The translations under genes were made by a program, and so were the position numbers. DNA of 64,000 nucleotides from contig QMIT01000004.1 in assembly GCA_024434115.1 (NCBI GenBank), forward strand, positions 217,073 to 281,072, read 5' to 3'. This document shows positions 50,445-58,969 of the stretch, piece by piece. Below the pieces are notes generated by a model. The model was given only the letters and a program-made list of their open reading frames with translations. It searched no databases and had not been told where the DNA came from. The first letter of the stretch is position 1. Each line of letters begins with the position of its first letter. The DNA comes from Chloroflexota bacterium. GTDB lineage: Bacteria > Chloroflexota > Anaerolineae > Aggregatilineales > J027.

Positions 50445-52124
50445 ATGACAACCCCCAAATGGTGGACAGACGCTGTGTGCTATCAGGTTTACCCCCGTTC
50501 TTTTGCAGATGGGAATGGAGACGGCATCGGCGATTTGCTTGGTATTATCGAAAAACTGGACTATCTCCAATGGCTGGGAGTCACGGTAATTTGGATCTCC
50601 CCCTTCTTCCCCTCCCCCCAATTCGATGTTGGGTATGACATCTCGAATTATCATGATATAGACCCGGATTATGGCACGTTGGCCGATTTTGACCGCCTGA
50701 TCGCAGAAGCGCATCAAAGAGGGATTCGCGTGCTGCTCGATCTGGTACTCAACCACACCTCCGATCAGCATGAATGGTTTCAACAGTCATGTTTGGGCAA
50801 AGACAATCCCTATCATGATTGGTACGTATGGCGGAGCGGTAAAAATGGCGGGCCACCCAACGATTGGGAGTCTATTTTTGGCGGCTCGGCATGGGAATAT
50901 GATGAAACGCTAGATCAATACTACTATCACTATTTTTTCAAAGAGCAACCTGATCTCAATTGGCGCAATCCCGAAGTCAAACAGCGCATGTTTGATGAAG
51001 TGCGTTTCTGGCTAGATCGAGGTGTGGATGGGTTCCGTTTGGATGCGATTGGAGCGATTTATGAAGATCCCGACCTGCCGAACGCCAATGTGGATGTAGG
51101 CCTTGAAGAATTGTTCCTCAATTGGACGATGGGGGTATCGGAAGACACGACCAAGCAATTCCGGGCCAAAATTCGCTACCAAGATGATCTACCGGAAAAT
51201 CACGGCTTGATGAAAGACCTGCGTGAATTGATTGATACCTATGATGACCGCATTCTGTTGGGTGAAACCGACGATCCACGTTACTACGGGGATGGCACAA
51301 ATGAACTCCATTCGGTGTTTAATTTTGACATCCTGCGCTTCCAAAAGGATGAAAATTTATTCGCCAGCAAGATTCGGCAAAAATTGGCAGACCGTGCCAA
51401 ATTGCTGCCGAAGGGAGCGTGGGAATGCAACACAGTGGGCAATCATGATATAACGCGATCATTCACCTTTTATGGGGATGATCGCAGTCGGCATCAGGTT
51501 GCGTTGGCAATGGTGACACTGCTGCGTGGGACGCCCGTATTTTATTATGGCGAAGAAATCGGCATGACCGATTATCTGATGCAGGAGATCGAATGGTTTA
51601 AGGACAATCTTGGTGTATGGATTTATGGGGTGTTGCAGCTCAAGCGCCAGCTTTCGCCCGAAAAAGCACTGACCTTTGCGAATATTATGGGGCGCGATAA
51701 ATGTCGCACTCCTATGCAGTGGCAAAACGCACCGAACGCTGGTTTTTCGCCTGCCGATGTCACCACATGGCTGCCCGTTAATCCTGATTATACAAAGGGT
51801 ATCAATGTGGAAGAACAGCGCGAAAATCCTGATTCGGCACTGAATTATCTACGCCGCCTTATCCAAGTGCGACAAACCCATGAAGCGCTGCGGCAAGGAG
51901 AACTCATGATGTTGGATACAGAGGATGTATTATCGTTCTGGCGCAAAACCCCGCAGCAGAGTTGTTTTGTTGCCCTCAATATGTCCAACCAACCCACACC
52001 TCTGCAACTTGAGAGCCAGACTGTGCGCCAAATTTTCTCGACTCACTCGCGCAGCAGCCAATTAGATCATTTGACCGCATTCAAACTTCAGGCCTATGAG
52101 GTTTATATCGGCATCCAAGAATAA
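50445..52124 (+). CDS. GH13 alpha-glucosidase (oligo-1,6-glucosidase/trehalose-synthase-like)
   Basis: A 559-residue alpha-amylase-family enzyme. Domain order and motifs are complete: WWTDAVCYQVYPRSFADGNG at the start, VLLDLVLNHTSDQH (region I), GVDGFRLDAIGA with nucleophile Asp (region II), ILLGETDDPRYYG with acid Glu (region III) and TVGNHDITR (region IV). The GETDD form and length fit alpha-glucosidases of the GH13 23/30/31 type. There is no signal peptide, so it should cleave imported alpha-glucosides in the cytoplasm. ATG 50445 follows GAAAGG. A shared terminator separates it from the convergent malEFG operon, whose cargo it may hydrolyse. Confidence 0.92.
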   Translation: MTTPKWWTDAVCYQVYPRSFADGNGDGIGDLLGIIEKLDYLQWLGVTVIWISPFFPSPQFDVGYDISNYHDIDPDYGTLADFDRLIAEAHQRGIRVLLDLVLNHTSDQHEWFQQSCLGKDNPYHDWYVWRSGKNGGPPNDWESIFGGSAWEYDETLDQYYYHYFFKEQPDLNWRNPEVKQRMFDEVRFWLDRGVDGFRLDAIGAIYEDPDLPNANVDVGLEELFLNWTMGVSEDTTKQFRAKIRYQDDLPENHGLMKDLRELIDTYDDRILLGETDDPRYYGDGTNELHSVFNFDILRFQKDENLFASKIRQKLADRAKLLPKGAWECNTVGNHDITRSFTFYGDDRSRHQVALAMVTLLRGTPVFYYGEEIGMTDYLMQEIEWFKDNLGVWIYGVLQLKRQLSPEKALTFANIMGRDKCRTPMQWQNAPNAGFSPADVTTWLPVNPDYTKGINVEEQRENPDSALNYLRRLIQVRQTHEALRQGELMMLDTEDVLSFWRKTPQQSCFVALNMSNQPTPLQLESQTVRQIFSTHSRSSQLDHLTAFKLQAYEVYIGIQE

Positions 52125-52132
52125 GCAATATA

Positions 52133-52166
52133 AAAGGGTAGTGGACTCAAAACACCACTACCCTTT
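52133..52166. terminator. bidirectional terminator between GH13 and malG genes
   Basis: A perfect 12-bp stem, AAAGGGTAGTGG (52133-52144) with CCACTACCCTTT (52155-52166), a 10-base loop and T or A tracts on both sides. Confidence 0.88.
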
Positions 52167-52190
52167 GGATATTTGATTAGAGAACAGTGA

Positions 52191-53192
52191 TTAGCCCTTG
52201 ACCGAACCGAGCGTCAGGCCACCAACTAACCAGCGGGAGCTATAGAGGAACAAGATCAACACCGGAATGGTGATGAGTACAGAACCCGCCGCAAACGTCC
52301 CCCATTGGGTTTGAAATTGAAGGATAAGCGAGTTCAACCCAAGCGGCCATGTCTGCATGACCTCCGCTTTTAGGATGACATTGGCGACCATGTATTCATT
52401 CCACGCGCTGAGGAAATTGAACAAAAAGATGATGGCGAGCGCAGGGGTAGATAGTGGCAGAATCACCCGCCAGAAAGCCATCATACGGGTTGCACCGTCT
52501 ACCATCGCGGCTTCCTCAAGGTCAAAAGGAATCGTGTCATAGTAGCCACGCAAAATCCAAATGGATAGTGGAATGGCGGTGGTGGTATAGGCCAGCGCCA
52601 AACCCAAGACATTGTTTGTCAGATTTAAGCGGGCCACAATGATGTAAATCGGAATCAACAGCATCCCGGCGGGAATCATCTGCGTGGAAAGCAGCAGGAA
52701 CAGGCCCAAATTACGTCCGGGGAACTTCCAGCGCGAGAAGGCATAGGCACTGGTCGCAGCAACTACCACACCGAGCAGCGCCACTGAAACCGTAATGATA
52801 AGGCTGTTCCACACCCATAGGCCAAAATCTTGATCGTCGAACAGGTTTTCGTAGGAATTTAAATTCGCACCATTGGGAATGATCGCCAGCGAGGTCGAAA
52901 GGAGATTTTGGGCGGGGCGTAGTGAAATCGTCACCACACGCGAGATGGGGTACAAGGTGAGAATGCAGTAGAAAATCAGGAAACCATGCGTTGGGTAGGC
53001 CACTGCAATCGCCAACCAGACAGCACCACCCGCTATAAACAGATTACTGTTGATTAACGCCAACACCAGCCCCAAGATAAGGATAACGATGCTGCCAATC
53101 CCACGCCCCCGCCGATACAACAAAGTCGAGGGTGTTTCGAATTCACGGGTTTCCCAAAAGCGTTTTTTCCAATCTTGCGATATTGTGGTCAT
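52191..53192 (-). CDS. maltose-type ABC transporter permease (MalG-like)
   Basis: A 333-residue inner-membrane protein. The six-span core begins at about residue 85 (GFLIFYCILTLYPISRVVTI), and the EAA loop that docks on the ATPase is DLEEAAMVDGATRMMAFWRVILPLSTP near 235. Two extra hydrophobic segments lie near 30-65 (IGSIVILILGLVLALINS), so it is longer than a typical MalG (about 280-296). The ATG overlaps the TGA of the MalF-like gene by 4 bases. With MalF it forms the channel. The ATPase (MalK/MsmX type) is not in the window and is probably shared. Confidence 0.93.
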   Translation of the reverse strand: MTTISQDWKKRFWETREFETPSTLLYRRGRGIGSIVILILGLVLALINSNLFIAGGAVWLAIAVAYPTHGFLIFYCILTLYPISRVVTISLRPAQNLLSTSLAIIPNGANLNSYENLFDDQDFGLWVWNSLIITVSVALLGVVVAATSAYAFSRWKFPGRNLGLFLLLSTQMIPAGMLLIPIYIIVARLNLTNNVLGLALAYTTTAIPLSIWILRGYYDTIPFDLEEAAMVDGATRMMAFWRVILPLSTPALAIIFLFNFLSAWNEYMVANVILKAEVMQTWPLGLNSLILQFQTQWGTFAAGSVLITIPVLILFLYSSRWLVGGLTLGSVKG

Positions 53193-55948
53193 TTTTCATA
53201 GATTCCTTTCAATGCGCCGCTTTGAGTGATCCAAACCGAAGCAAACAATATGAGGACGACAAAAATCACCAGTGAGAAGGCCGCCGCAAAGCCGAGTTGG
53301 AATTGCCCATTGGCGCCGAATGCTGCGTTGTAGAGTGCCGTCACCAAAATATTGGTGCTTTCGTTTGGTTCACCCCCTGTAATCAAAAAGATGACGTTGA
53401 AGTTATTGAACGTCCATATCACATCCAACGTGACGATGGGCACCGCTACCGGGCGGATGAGCGGAACCGTAATATGCTTAAAACGCTCAAAGGCATTCGC
53501 CCCGTCCATCGAGGCCGCTTCATAATAATCTGGCGCAATGGATTGCAACCCACCCAACAGCGTCACCAGATAGAAGGGAACTCCCAACCAGATATTGACA
53601 AAAGTCACCGCGACCAATGCCGGAGTCGGTCTAAAGAGCCACTGGACAGGTTCAAAACCAAGCTCTTGGACAAGGGCGTTGACAAAACCGAATTGGAAGT
53701 TGAATTCCCCCCGCCATGCCAGCGCGATAATCACCTGTGGGATCGCCCACGGCAGGATGATAATAGCGCGATAGATACCCGTAAATTTTAGGTCTTTTTG
53801 ATTGAGGATCAGCGCCAAAATCATGCCGAAAATCAGATGGAACAGGACATTAAAGGATGTCCAAATCAGCGTGGTGCGCATCAAGCGTGGGAAGGTTGAA
53901 TTTTCTGTTTGCAGTAAGCGCCCCCAGCCCAAAATTTCACCTGTTTCGGGGTCTTCATCTACAAACACCCGTTTAAGATTGTTCCAGCCATATTCCAAGC
54001 TGTAGAGAACAATTTCGCGGTCGGTGGTCACACGCTGTTCCGGCACTGCTTCAACCCAACCCACAAGGCCCGCTTCGGTACGGATTTGATGCCAATAGCG
54101 CTGTTCTTCATCTTGCGGGGTAACGGTAGCACCGCTGGCGACTTCACCCAACGTTTCAGAGAGACGAGAGGGTTCAGTGTGCAGTGGGCCGTCTTCGGAA
54201 TTCGTAAAAATTGAACGTACATCGGCAGGTTCAGCGTTGACCCACCCAAGCAAACGAGCCTCGTCACGAGTTTGCACTTGATACCAAGGGGCGTCTTGGG
54301 TACTGAGTACATTCAGGTCAGTATCTTCGGCAAAGGTGGTTACGATTTCACTCGTATCGTTAAAGGCGGCATAGGCGTTGATTTCGGTAGGGGCGGCATA
54401 ACGTTCGATCACACTATCTGGTTCGATATTGGTAAAACCAGAGGTACCATCCTCTAGCCGCAGTTCATACCAAGTCAATTCACCCGTGTCGAATTCTTCG
54501 ACCTGTGTACCGCCGGGCAACGTGGCAACGACCAGATCGCTCTCCAAATCGGCAATCAGGGTGGTGGTGTCGGGGACGATCACAATATCCGTAAATGCTT
54601 CGGGGGTCGCCTGTATCCATCCTTTGACATTCTGATCGGTCTGAATGTAGTACCAGATGGTGTCCTCAATCGTCGTGCTGCTGAGGTTGACCACCAATTC
54701 ACCGGATTCAACGGTGCCAAGTACCTGCACATCCTCGCCTTCAGCGGCACTCAAGATGTCCTGCGATTCAAAGATTTCAAACGCTTCGACAGTATCGGGC
54801 TGTACATTCACCCAACCACGTTGGCCGCCAAGATCACTGACCTCGTACCACGTTTCGGTTTGGCGGCTGGCGATACGCGCATTTTGCTCGGCAGCCAAAG
54901 TAGCGGCTTGTTCTGATAAATAGTTGGCTTCACTGAAAAGTGGAACATCTTCCGACGGGTGATATAACTCGGTGACGGTTAACTCCGCATTGACCCAAGC
55001 CGTGCCTTCGGGTGTCTCAACTTCGTACCAAGTGAGGGGTTGATTACGCAGCATATTGACTTCTTGGGCGGCGCTGATTTCACCAACCACCTCACTATCG
55101 GTGCTCTGGTCATCATACAGCGTCAAAGTCTCAGCCGGGATATAGAGATTGACCTGACGGGGTTCCGCTGTCACCCAGCCAACTGTGCCATCGGTGGTTT
55201 CGATTTGGTACCACATCTCACTTTCGCGTTTGACCAAGCGAACTTGTTCGCCTGAAACCACGCTACCGATAACCTCACCACTCGCCGCAGATTCCTCATA
55301 CAGGTCGCCACCCGCCGACATGAAAAAGGTGCTGTCTGGAATCCAACCCACCTCACCATTGGACGTTTTGATTTCCCACCAATCGCGCTCGTCCTGAACC
55401 TTGAGGGCAGCTTCGGCCTCGCGTTGACGTTGAACACAAGCAGCGTCCAATGGATTACAGACTGTGCCCGTTTCCGTGGTCGCAAAACCTGTTATGGTCG
55501 TATACCCTACTGCTTTGGAACGCCCCGTCACACGCACTTCGTCGCCGTTCTGCAATGTAAAAGCGACCTCAGATGTTTCGGATGGTTCGACCCGTACCGG
55601 AATTTCATCCAGATTAATATTGACATCTGCGTTGAGCGCCGCCTGCCCAAGTGAACAGGGGGCATTGGTAATATTCTCGTCGGGTATATAACAGGAAATG
55701 GTCTTGAGGCGTAAATCCGAAAAGGCGAGTTGAATATTGAAAATGAAAGGATAGACCGTAAAGATCGCCAATGCAATGACCGCTGGAGCCACCAATGTAA
55801 AGGGCAGTGCGTACTTCGTTTTGAAAACTTTGGTGAGTAAGAGGTAGAGTGCAGGCTCAAGAATAATAATTCCGAGGACGGTTATACCTATCAGCGGCAG
55901 CAGATCAAGCAAGCGCTCTACGGCAATGTCAAATGTTAAGCCTTGCAT
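53189..55948 (-). CDS. MalF-like ABC permease with a giant SH3b-repeat insertion
   Basis: A 919-residue permease, about twice the usual size. Two N-terminal spans (about 18-40 and 48-75, ending TVYPFIFNIQLAF) are followed by an extracytoplasmic insertion (about 82-685), then the permease core (about 690-905) with EAASMDGANAFERFKHITVP near 810 as the ATPase-docking loop. The insertion has about eight SH3b-like repeats, each ending like WYQIETTDGTVGWVTAEP (ends near 209, 264, 323, 385, 450, 511, 575, 637). The E. coli MalF P2 loop at the same place contacts the binding protein. ATG 55948 is chosen; a GTG at 55951 is adjacent. One open frame supports a true fusion. Confidence 0.93.
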   Translation of the reverse strand: MQGLTFDIAVERLLDLLPLIGITVLGIIILEPALYLLLTKVFKTKYALPFTLVAPAVIALAIFTVYPFIFNIQLAFSDLRLKTISCYIPDENITNAPCSLGQAALNADVNINLDEIPVRVEPSETSEVAFTLQNGDEVRVTGRSKAVGYTTITGFATTETGTVCNPLDAACVQRQREAEAALKVQDERDWWEIKTSNGEVGWIPDSTFFMSAGGDLYEESAASGEVIGSVVSGEQVRLVKRESEMWYQIETTDGTVGWVTAEPRQVNLYIPAETLTLYDDQSTDSEVVGEISAAQEVNMLRNQPLTWYEVETPEGTAWVNAELTVTELYHPSEDVPLFSEANYLSEQAATLAAEQNARIASRQTETWYEVSDLGGQRGWVNVQPDTVEAFEIFESQDILSAAEGEDVQVLGTVESGELVVNLSSTTIEDTIWYYIQTDQNVKGWIQATPEAFTDIVIVPDTTTLIADLESDLVVATLPGGTQVEEFDTGELTWYELRLEDGTSGFTNIEPDSVIERYAAPTEINAYAAFNDTSEIVTTFAEDTDLNVLSTQDAPWYQVQTRDEARLLGWVNAEPADVRSIFTNSEDGPLHTEPSRLSETLGEVASGATVTPQDEEQRYWHQIRTEAGLVGWVEAVPEQRVTTDREIVLYSLEYGWNNLKRVFVDEDPETGEILGWGRLLQTENSTFPRLMRTTLIWTSFNVLFHLIFGMILALILNQKDLKFTGIYRAIIILPWAIPQVIIALAWRGEFNFQFGFVNALVQELGFEPVQWLFRPTPALVAVTFVNIWLGVPFYLVTLLGGLQSIAPDYYEAASMDGANAFERFKHITVPLIRPVAVPIVTLDVIWTFNNFNVIFLITGGEPNESTNILVTALYNAAFGANGQFQLGFAAAFSLVIFVVLILFASVWITQSGALKGIYEK

Positions 55949-55995
55949 CACAAATTCCCTATTCTATAGTTCCCTTAACTCGAAACTCGAAAAAA

Positions 55996-56031
55996 CAACG
56001 AGTAGGACGGAAAAGGCTGTCCTGCTCGTTG
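55996..56031 (-). terminator. hairpin between malE- and malF-like genes (attenuator)
   Basis: Read on the minus strand, CAACGAGCAGGAC pairs with GTCCTACTCGTTG, followed by TTTTTT. It lies downstream of the binding-protein stop and upstream of the permease start, so it probably lets some transcripts stop after malE. Confidence 0.8.
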
Positions 56032-56066
56032 CTTTTTCAACTATTCAATTACGATTGCTGATAAAC

Positions 56067-57365
56067 TTACTGCAAGTCAGCAATGCAGGTTTCAGCGAAA
56101 GCCTGTGCGTTGGCACCAGCATCCGTTGGGGTTTCACTACCACTCATCACGGCCTGATATTCCTGTGTAATGGCGTCGAAAATGCAGCGCATTTCAACAT
56201 TGACGGGTTGAGGCACGCCTGTTGAAAGGGCGGCGGCACTTTCACCTACCAAACGGTCTTCCGCAATCGAGGGGTCATCAAACGCAGCCAATACGCCGGG
56301 CAGACGGCCTTGAGTGACAGTGTAGCCAAGGACGGTGGGAACATCGGTGGTGTACCACTTGAGGAATTCAACCACCACATCCAGCTTGTCGCCTTCGGTT
56401 GCGGCAGGGATCATTGCATAGGTACCAGCCACTAGCGGCGCGGGTTGACCGCCTTCGAACATCGGCCAAGGAGCCAAACCAACATTTTCTTCACCGAGGG
56501 TTGCAATCATGCCGGTCTCACCACCGAGGCTCCAATCACCATTGATGGTCATGGCAGCTTTGCCTTCTTTGAACAGACCGTCAAGGCAGTTATAGTCGCA
56601 TTCGCTGGAGGTCACACCCAGTTCCTTGAAACTCGCCAAGAGTTCGAGGGTCTTGATGAGGGAATCGTTATTGAGGTCGGGAGTTACACCATCGGCTGCG
56701 AAACCAACAAAGGGAACGCCATCGGGGTTAATCGCCTGCATCCATGGGAGAACCCAGAAGCTCTCGCCGTGATTGAACAGGAAGGGGGTGAAGCCTTCAA
56801 CGTCGGCATTGTCGGCGATCAGTTGAGCGCTCATTTCGATCAGCTCTTCAACTGTCGCGGGTGGGGTTTCAACATATTGCTTGTTGTAGATCAGCATCAG
56901 GTGATTGCCTGCGCTGAAGGGGATACCCCATGTCTGACCATCGAGCACGACAGTGTTCAGATAGGCATCCAAGTCAAACAACTCGTCAAGAGGTTGGACC
57001 AAACCAGCCTCGGTGAAGGGTCCAGCATGGTCAGCAACTGTCCATAGGAAATCTGGCAACCCTTCGCCCGCCAATGCTGCGGATTGCATATTTTGACGCA
57101 GTTCTTCCACATCTAGTGTTTCAATGGTCAGGGTTGAACCGGGAGCATTTTCAGCCGCCCAAGCATCAAATGCCTCTATCATTGCGGTATCGGTGTGATA
57201 GGTCTCAGATTCTTTTGACCACATCAACAGGTCAACAGCAGGAAGTTGAGCATGATTAGAATTAGTGGAAGGGACTGAATCGGCAGCCATTGAGGGGGCA
57301 ATGGCCGTAACAAGAATGATCACAACTAACGTTGCGATGCCTAAATACTTAAAAGATTTATTCAT
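56067..57365 (-). CDS. maltose-type extracellular solute-binding protein (MalE-like)
   Basis: A 432-residue binding protein of family 1. The signal peptide is residues 1-27 (LGIATLVVIILVTAIAPSMA), with signal-peptidase-I-type cleavage and no lipobox Cys. The body shows the usual pattern: LLMWSKESETYHTDTAMIEA at the start, LPDFLWTVADHAGPFTEAGL, GQTWGIPFSAGNHLMLIYNK, and FKEGKAAMTINGDWSLG, which is diagnostic. It should capture a maltodextrin or other alpha-glucoside and deliver it to the MalF/MalG pair. It is the first gene of the operon. AAGGAC is 6-7 bases upstream of ATG 57363-57365. Confidence 0.93.
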   Translation of the reverse strand: MNKSFKYLGIATLVVIILVTAIAPSMAADSVPSTNSNHAQLPAVDLLMWSKESETYHTDTAMIEAFDAWAAENAPGSTLTIETLDVEELRQNMQSAALAGEGLPDFLWTVADHAGPFTEAGLVQPLDELFDLDAYLNTVVLDGQTWGIPFSAGNHLMLIYNKQYVETPPATVEELIEMSAQLIADNADVEGFTPFLFNHGESFWVLPWMQAINPDGVPFVGFAADGVTPDLNNDSLIKTLELLASFKELGVTSSECDYNCLDGLFKEGKAAMTINGDWSLGGETGMIATLGEENVGLAPWPMFEGGQPAPLVAGTYAMIPAATEGDKLDVVVEFLKWYTTDVPTVLGYTVTQGRLPGVLAAFDDPSIAEDRLVGESAAALSTGVPQPVNVEMRCIFDAITQEYQAVMSGSETPTDAGANAQAFAETCIADLQ

Positions 57366-57454
57366 TTGAGATGTCCTTTTACATGTATGTAGACAACTGG
57401 CCTACGAGATACACTAAGAGATTACCACACCCTCGGCAATTCTGCACGGACAAT

Positions 57455-57475
57455 TGACATTAATTTTTGATGTCA
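57455..57475. promoter_or_regulatory. inverted repeat upstream of the malE-like gene
   Basis: TGACAT (57455-57460) and ATGTCA (57470-57475) form a perfect inverted repeat with a 9-base AT-rich spacer, 90 bases upstream of malE and about 80 bases before the promoter of the divergent helicase gene. It may be a regulator site. Confidence 0.35.
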
Positions 57476-57535
57476 TTTAAGTCTTGAAGCACCCTCTATT
57501 TAGGGTAGAACGTTTCAGTCTAGCCTCCAGAATTT

Positions 57536-57562
57536 TTGATCTGGCGGTGGGGCGGCTATAAT
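57536..57562 (+). promoter_or_regulatory. possible promoter of the XPB-like helicase gene
   Basis: TTGATC (57536-57541) and TATAAT (57557-57562) are 15 bases apart, 28 bases before the ATG at 57590. Confidence 0.42.
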
Positions 57563-57589
57563 CGGCCTATCCATGAAAGGGGTGGGGCT

Positions 57590-58969
57590 ATGTCGCAAGA
57601 ACGCAGTCTATATTTTCAAGGGGGCACCCTAGTTCTCAATGGTGTCGGGGCATTGGAGGCCATGCCAGAGGCGTTCCGATGGGTGAAGGGCCATTGGCGC
57701 TGTGAAGCCTATCATTATGCCCGGCTACGGCCTATGCTCACAGGTCTGGATATTCGGGATACCGTTCCGCGCTGGCATACCCTCGACCTCCACTTACACG
57801 ATACACGCGAACCTCACGAATATCAGCTTGCCGCTCTCTCAGCATGGGAGCAAGCCGGACAGCAGGGCAGTATCGTTCTACCCACCGGGGCGGGCAAAAC
57901 TTTTGTGGCGATTCATGCTATCCATAATGTCAAACGCTCGACATTGGTGGTCGCCCCGACATTAGATTTGCTGCATCAATGGTATGCACGGCTGGTCAAT
58001 GCCTTTCAAATGGAGGTCGGAGTCTATTATGGGGCGGAAAAAATCGTCCATCCACTGACGGTCACGACCTATCATTCAGCGGGGGACTTGATTGCCAATC
58101 AGGGGAACAACTTCAAATTGGTGATCTATGATGAGGTGCATCACCTCCCCGCGCCAAGTTGGGGTGAAACGGCCTTGATGACCCCGGCACCCCTGCGGTT
58201 GGGTTTGACCGCGACCTACCCCGAAGCGCATGAACAAACCGATGGCCGATGGGAGATTGATGAACTCATTGGGCCAATTGTCTACGAAGTGCCCATAAAT
58301 GATCTCACTGGGCAGCAGTTGGCGGAATATCGTACCGAGCGTATCCGTATTGATCTGACTGAGCAAGAACGTGCCGCTTATGAGACTGACTACGCGATTT
58401 ACGCTGGATTTTTCCGTACGCGCAATTTGCGCCGGACACACGGCAAAAATTGGTTGATGGAACTCATGCGCTTGAGTGCTTTTGATGCGGAGGCCCGCCG
58501 CGCTTTATTGGCTCGCCAGCGGATTTTACGTTTGCTGGCAGGGGCGGAAGGCAAATTTGCCATTTTGGACAGCCTGCTGCGCGAATATTCACATGAACAA
58601 ACCTTGATATTTACCGAAAATAACGCGGTAGCCTATGCGATTGCACGCCGCCATCTGATTCCGGTCATTACCCACGAGACGACTGCCGCCGAGCGCAAAC
58701 ATATCTTAGAGGCGTATCAACTCGGCGAGTATCGGGCGATTGTGACCTCGCGGGTGTTGAATGAGGGGGTGGATGTGCCGGAAGCCAAAGTTGCCATCGT
58801 GTTGGGTGGAACCGCCAGCGCCCGTGAATATATCCAGCGTTTGGGGCGGGTACTGCGCAAGGTCGGTAATCGCCAAGCCGTGTTATTTGAAGTGATCGCC
58901 CGCCAGACCACTGAAGAAGGCAAAGCCCAGCGCCGCAAACCACGTAAAACTGCCCATGCTCACCGCTGA
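57590..58969 (+). CDS. XPB/Rad25-family DNA helicase
   Basis: A 459-residue superfamily 2 helicase of the XPB group. A damage-recognition-like N-terminal domain (1 to about 70) precedes the motifs: Walker A VLPTGAGKTFVAIHAI near 102, DEVHH (VIYDEVHHLPAP, usual DEAH) near 180, LGLTATYPE near 204 and the closing RLGRVLRKVGNR near 425. XPB-type proteins open DNA in nucleotide excision repair and transcription. ATG 57590 follows AAAGGGG. The next gene, a Bax1-like nuclease, begins 14 bases before its stop; XPB and Bax1 form a complex in archaea. Confidence 0.93.
   Translation: MSQERSLYFQGGTLVLNGVGALEAMPEAFRWVKGHWRCEAYHYARLRPMLTGLDIRDTVPRWHTLDLHLHDTREPHEYQLAALSAWEQAGQQGSIVLPTGAGKTFVAIHAIHNVKRSTLVVAPTLDLLHQWYARLVNAFQMEVGVYYGAEKIVHPLTVTTYHSAGDLIANQGNNFKLVIYDEVHHLPAPSWGETALMTPAPLRLGLTATYPEAHEQTDGRWEIDELIGPIVYEVPINDLTGQQLAEYRTERIRIDLTEQERAAYETDYAIYAGFFRTRNLRRTHGKNWLMELMRLSAFDAEARRALLARQRILRLLAGAEGKFAILDSLLREYSHEQTLIFTENNAVAYAIARRHLIPVITHETTAAERKHILEAYQLGEYRAIVTSRVLNEGVDVPEAKVAIVLGGTASAREYIQRLGRVLRKVGNRQAVLFEVIARQTTEEGKAQRRKPRKTAHAHR

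Noticed and set aside
54000..55700. Possibility that the MalF insertion is a separate SH3b gene or a frameshift fusion
   Set aside because: The frame is continuous on both sides, with no internal start and ribosome site that would suit a separate gene, and the repeats are regular.
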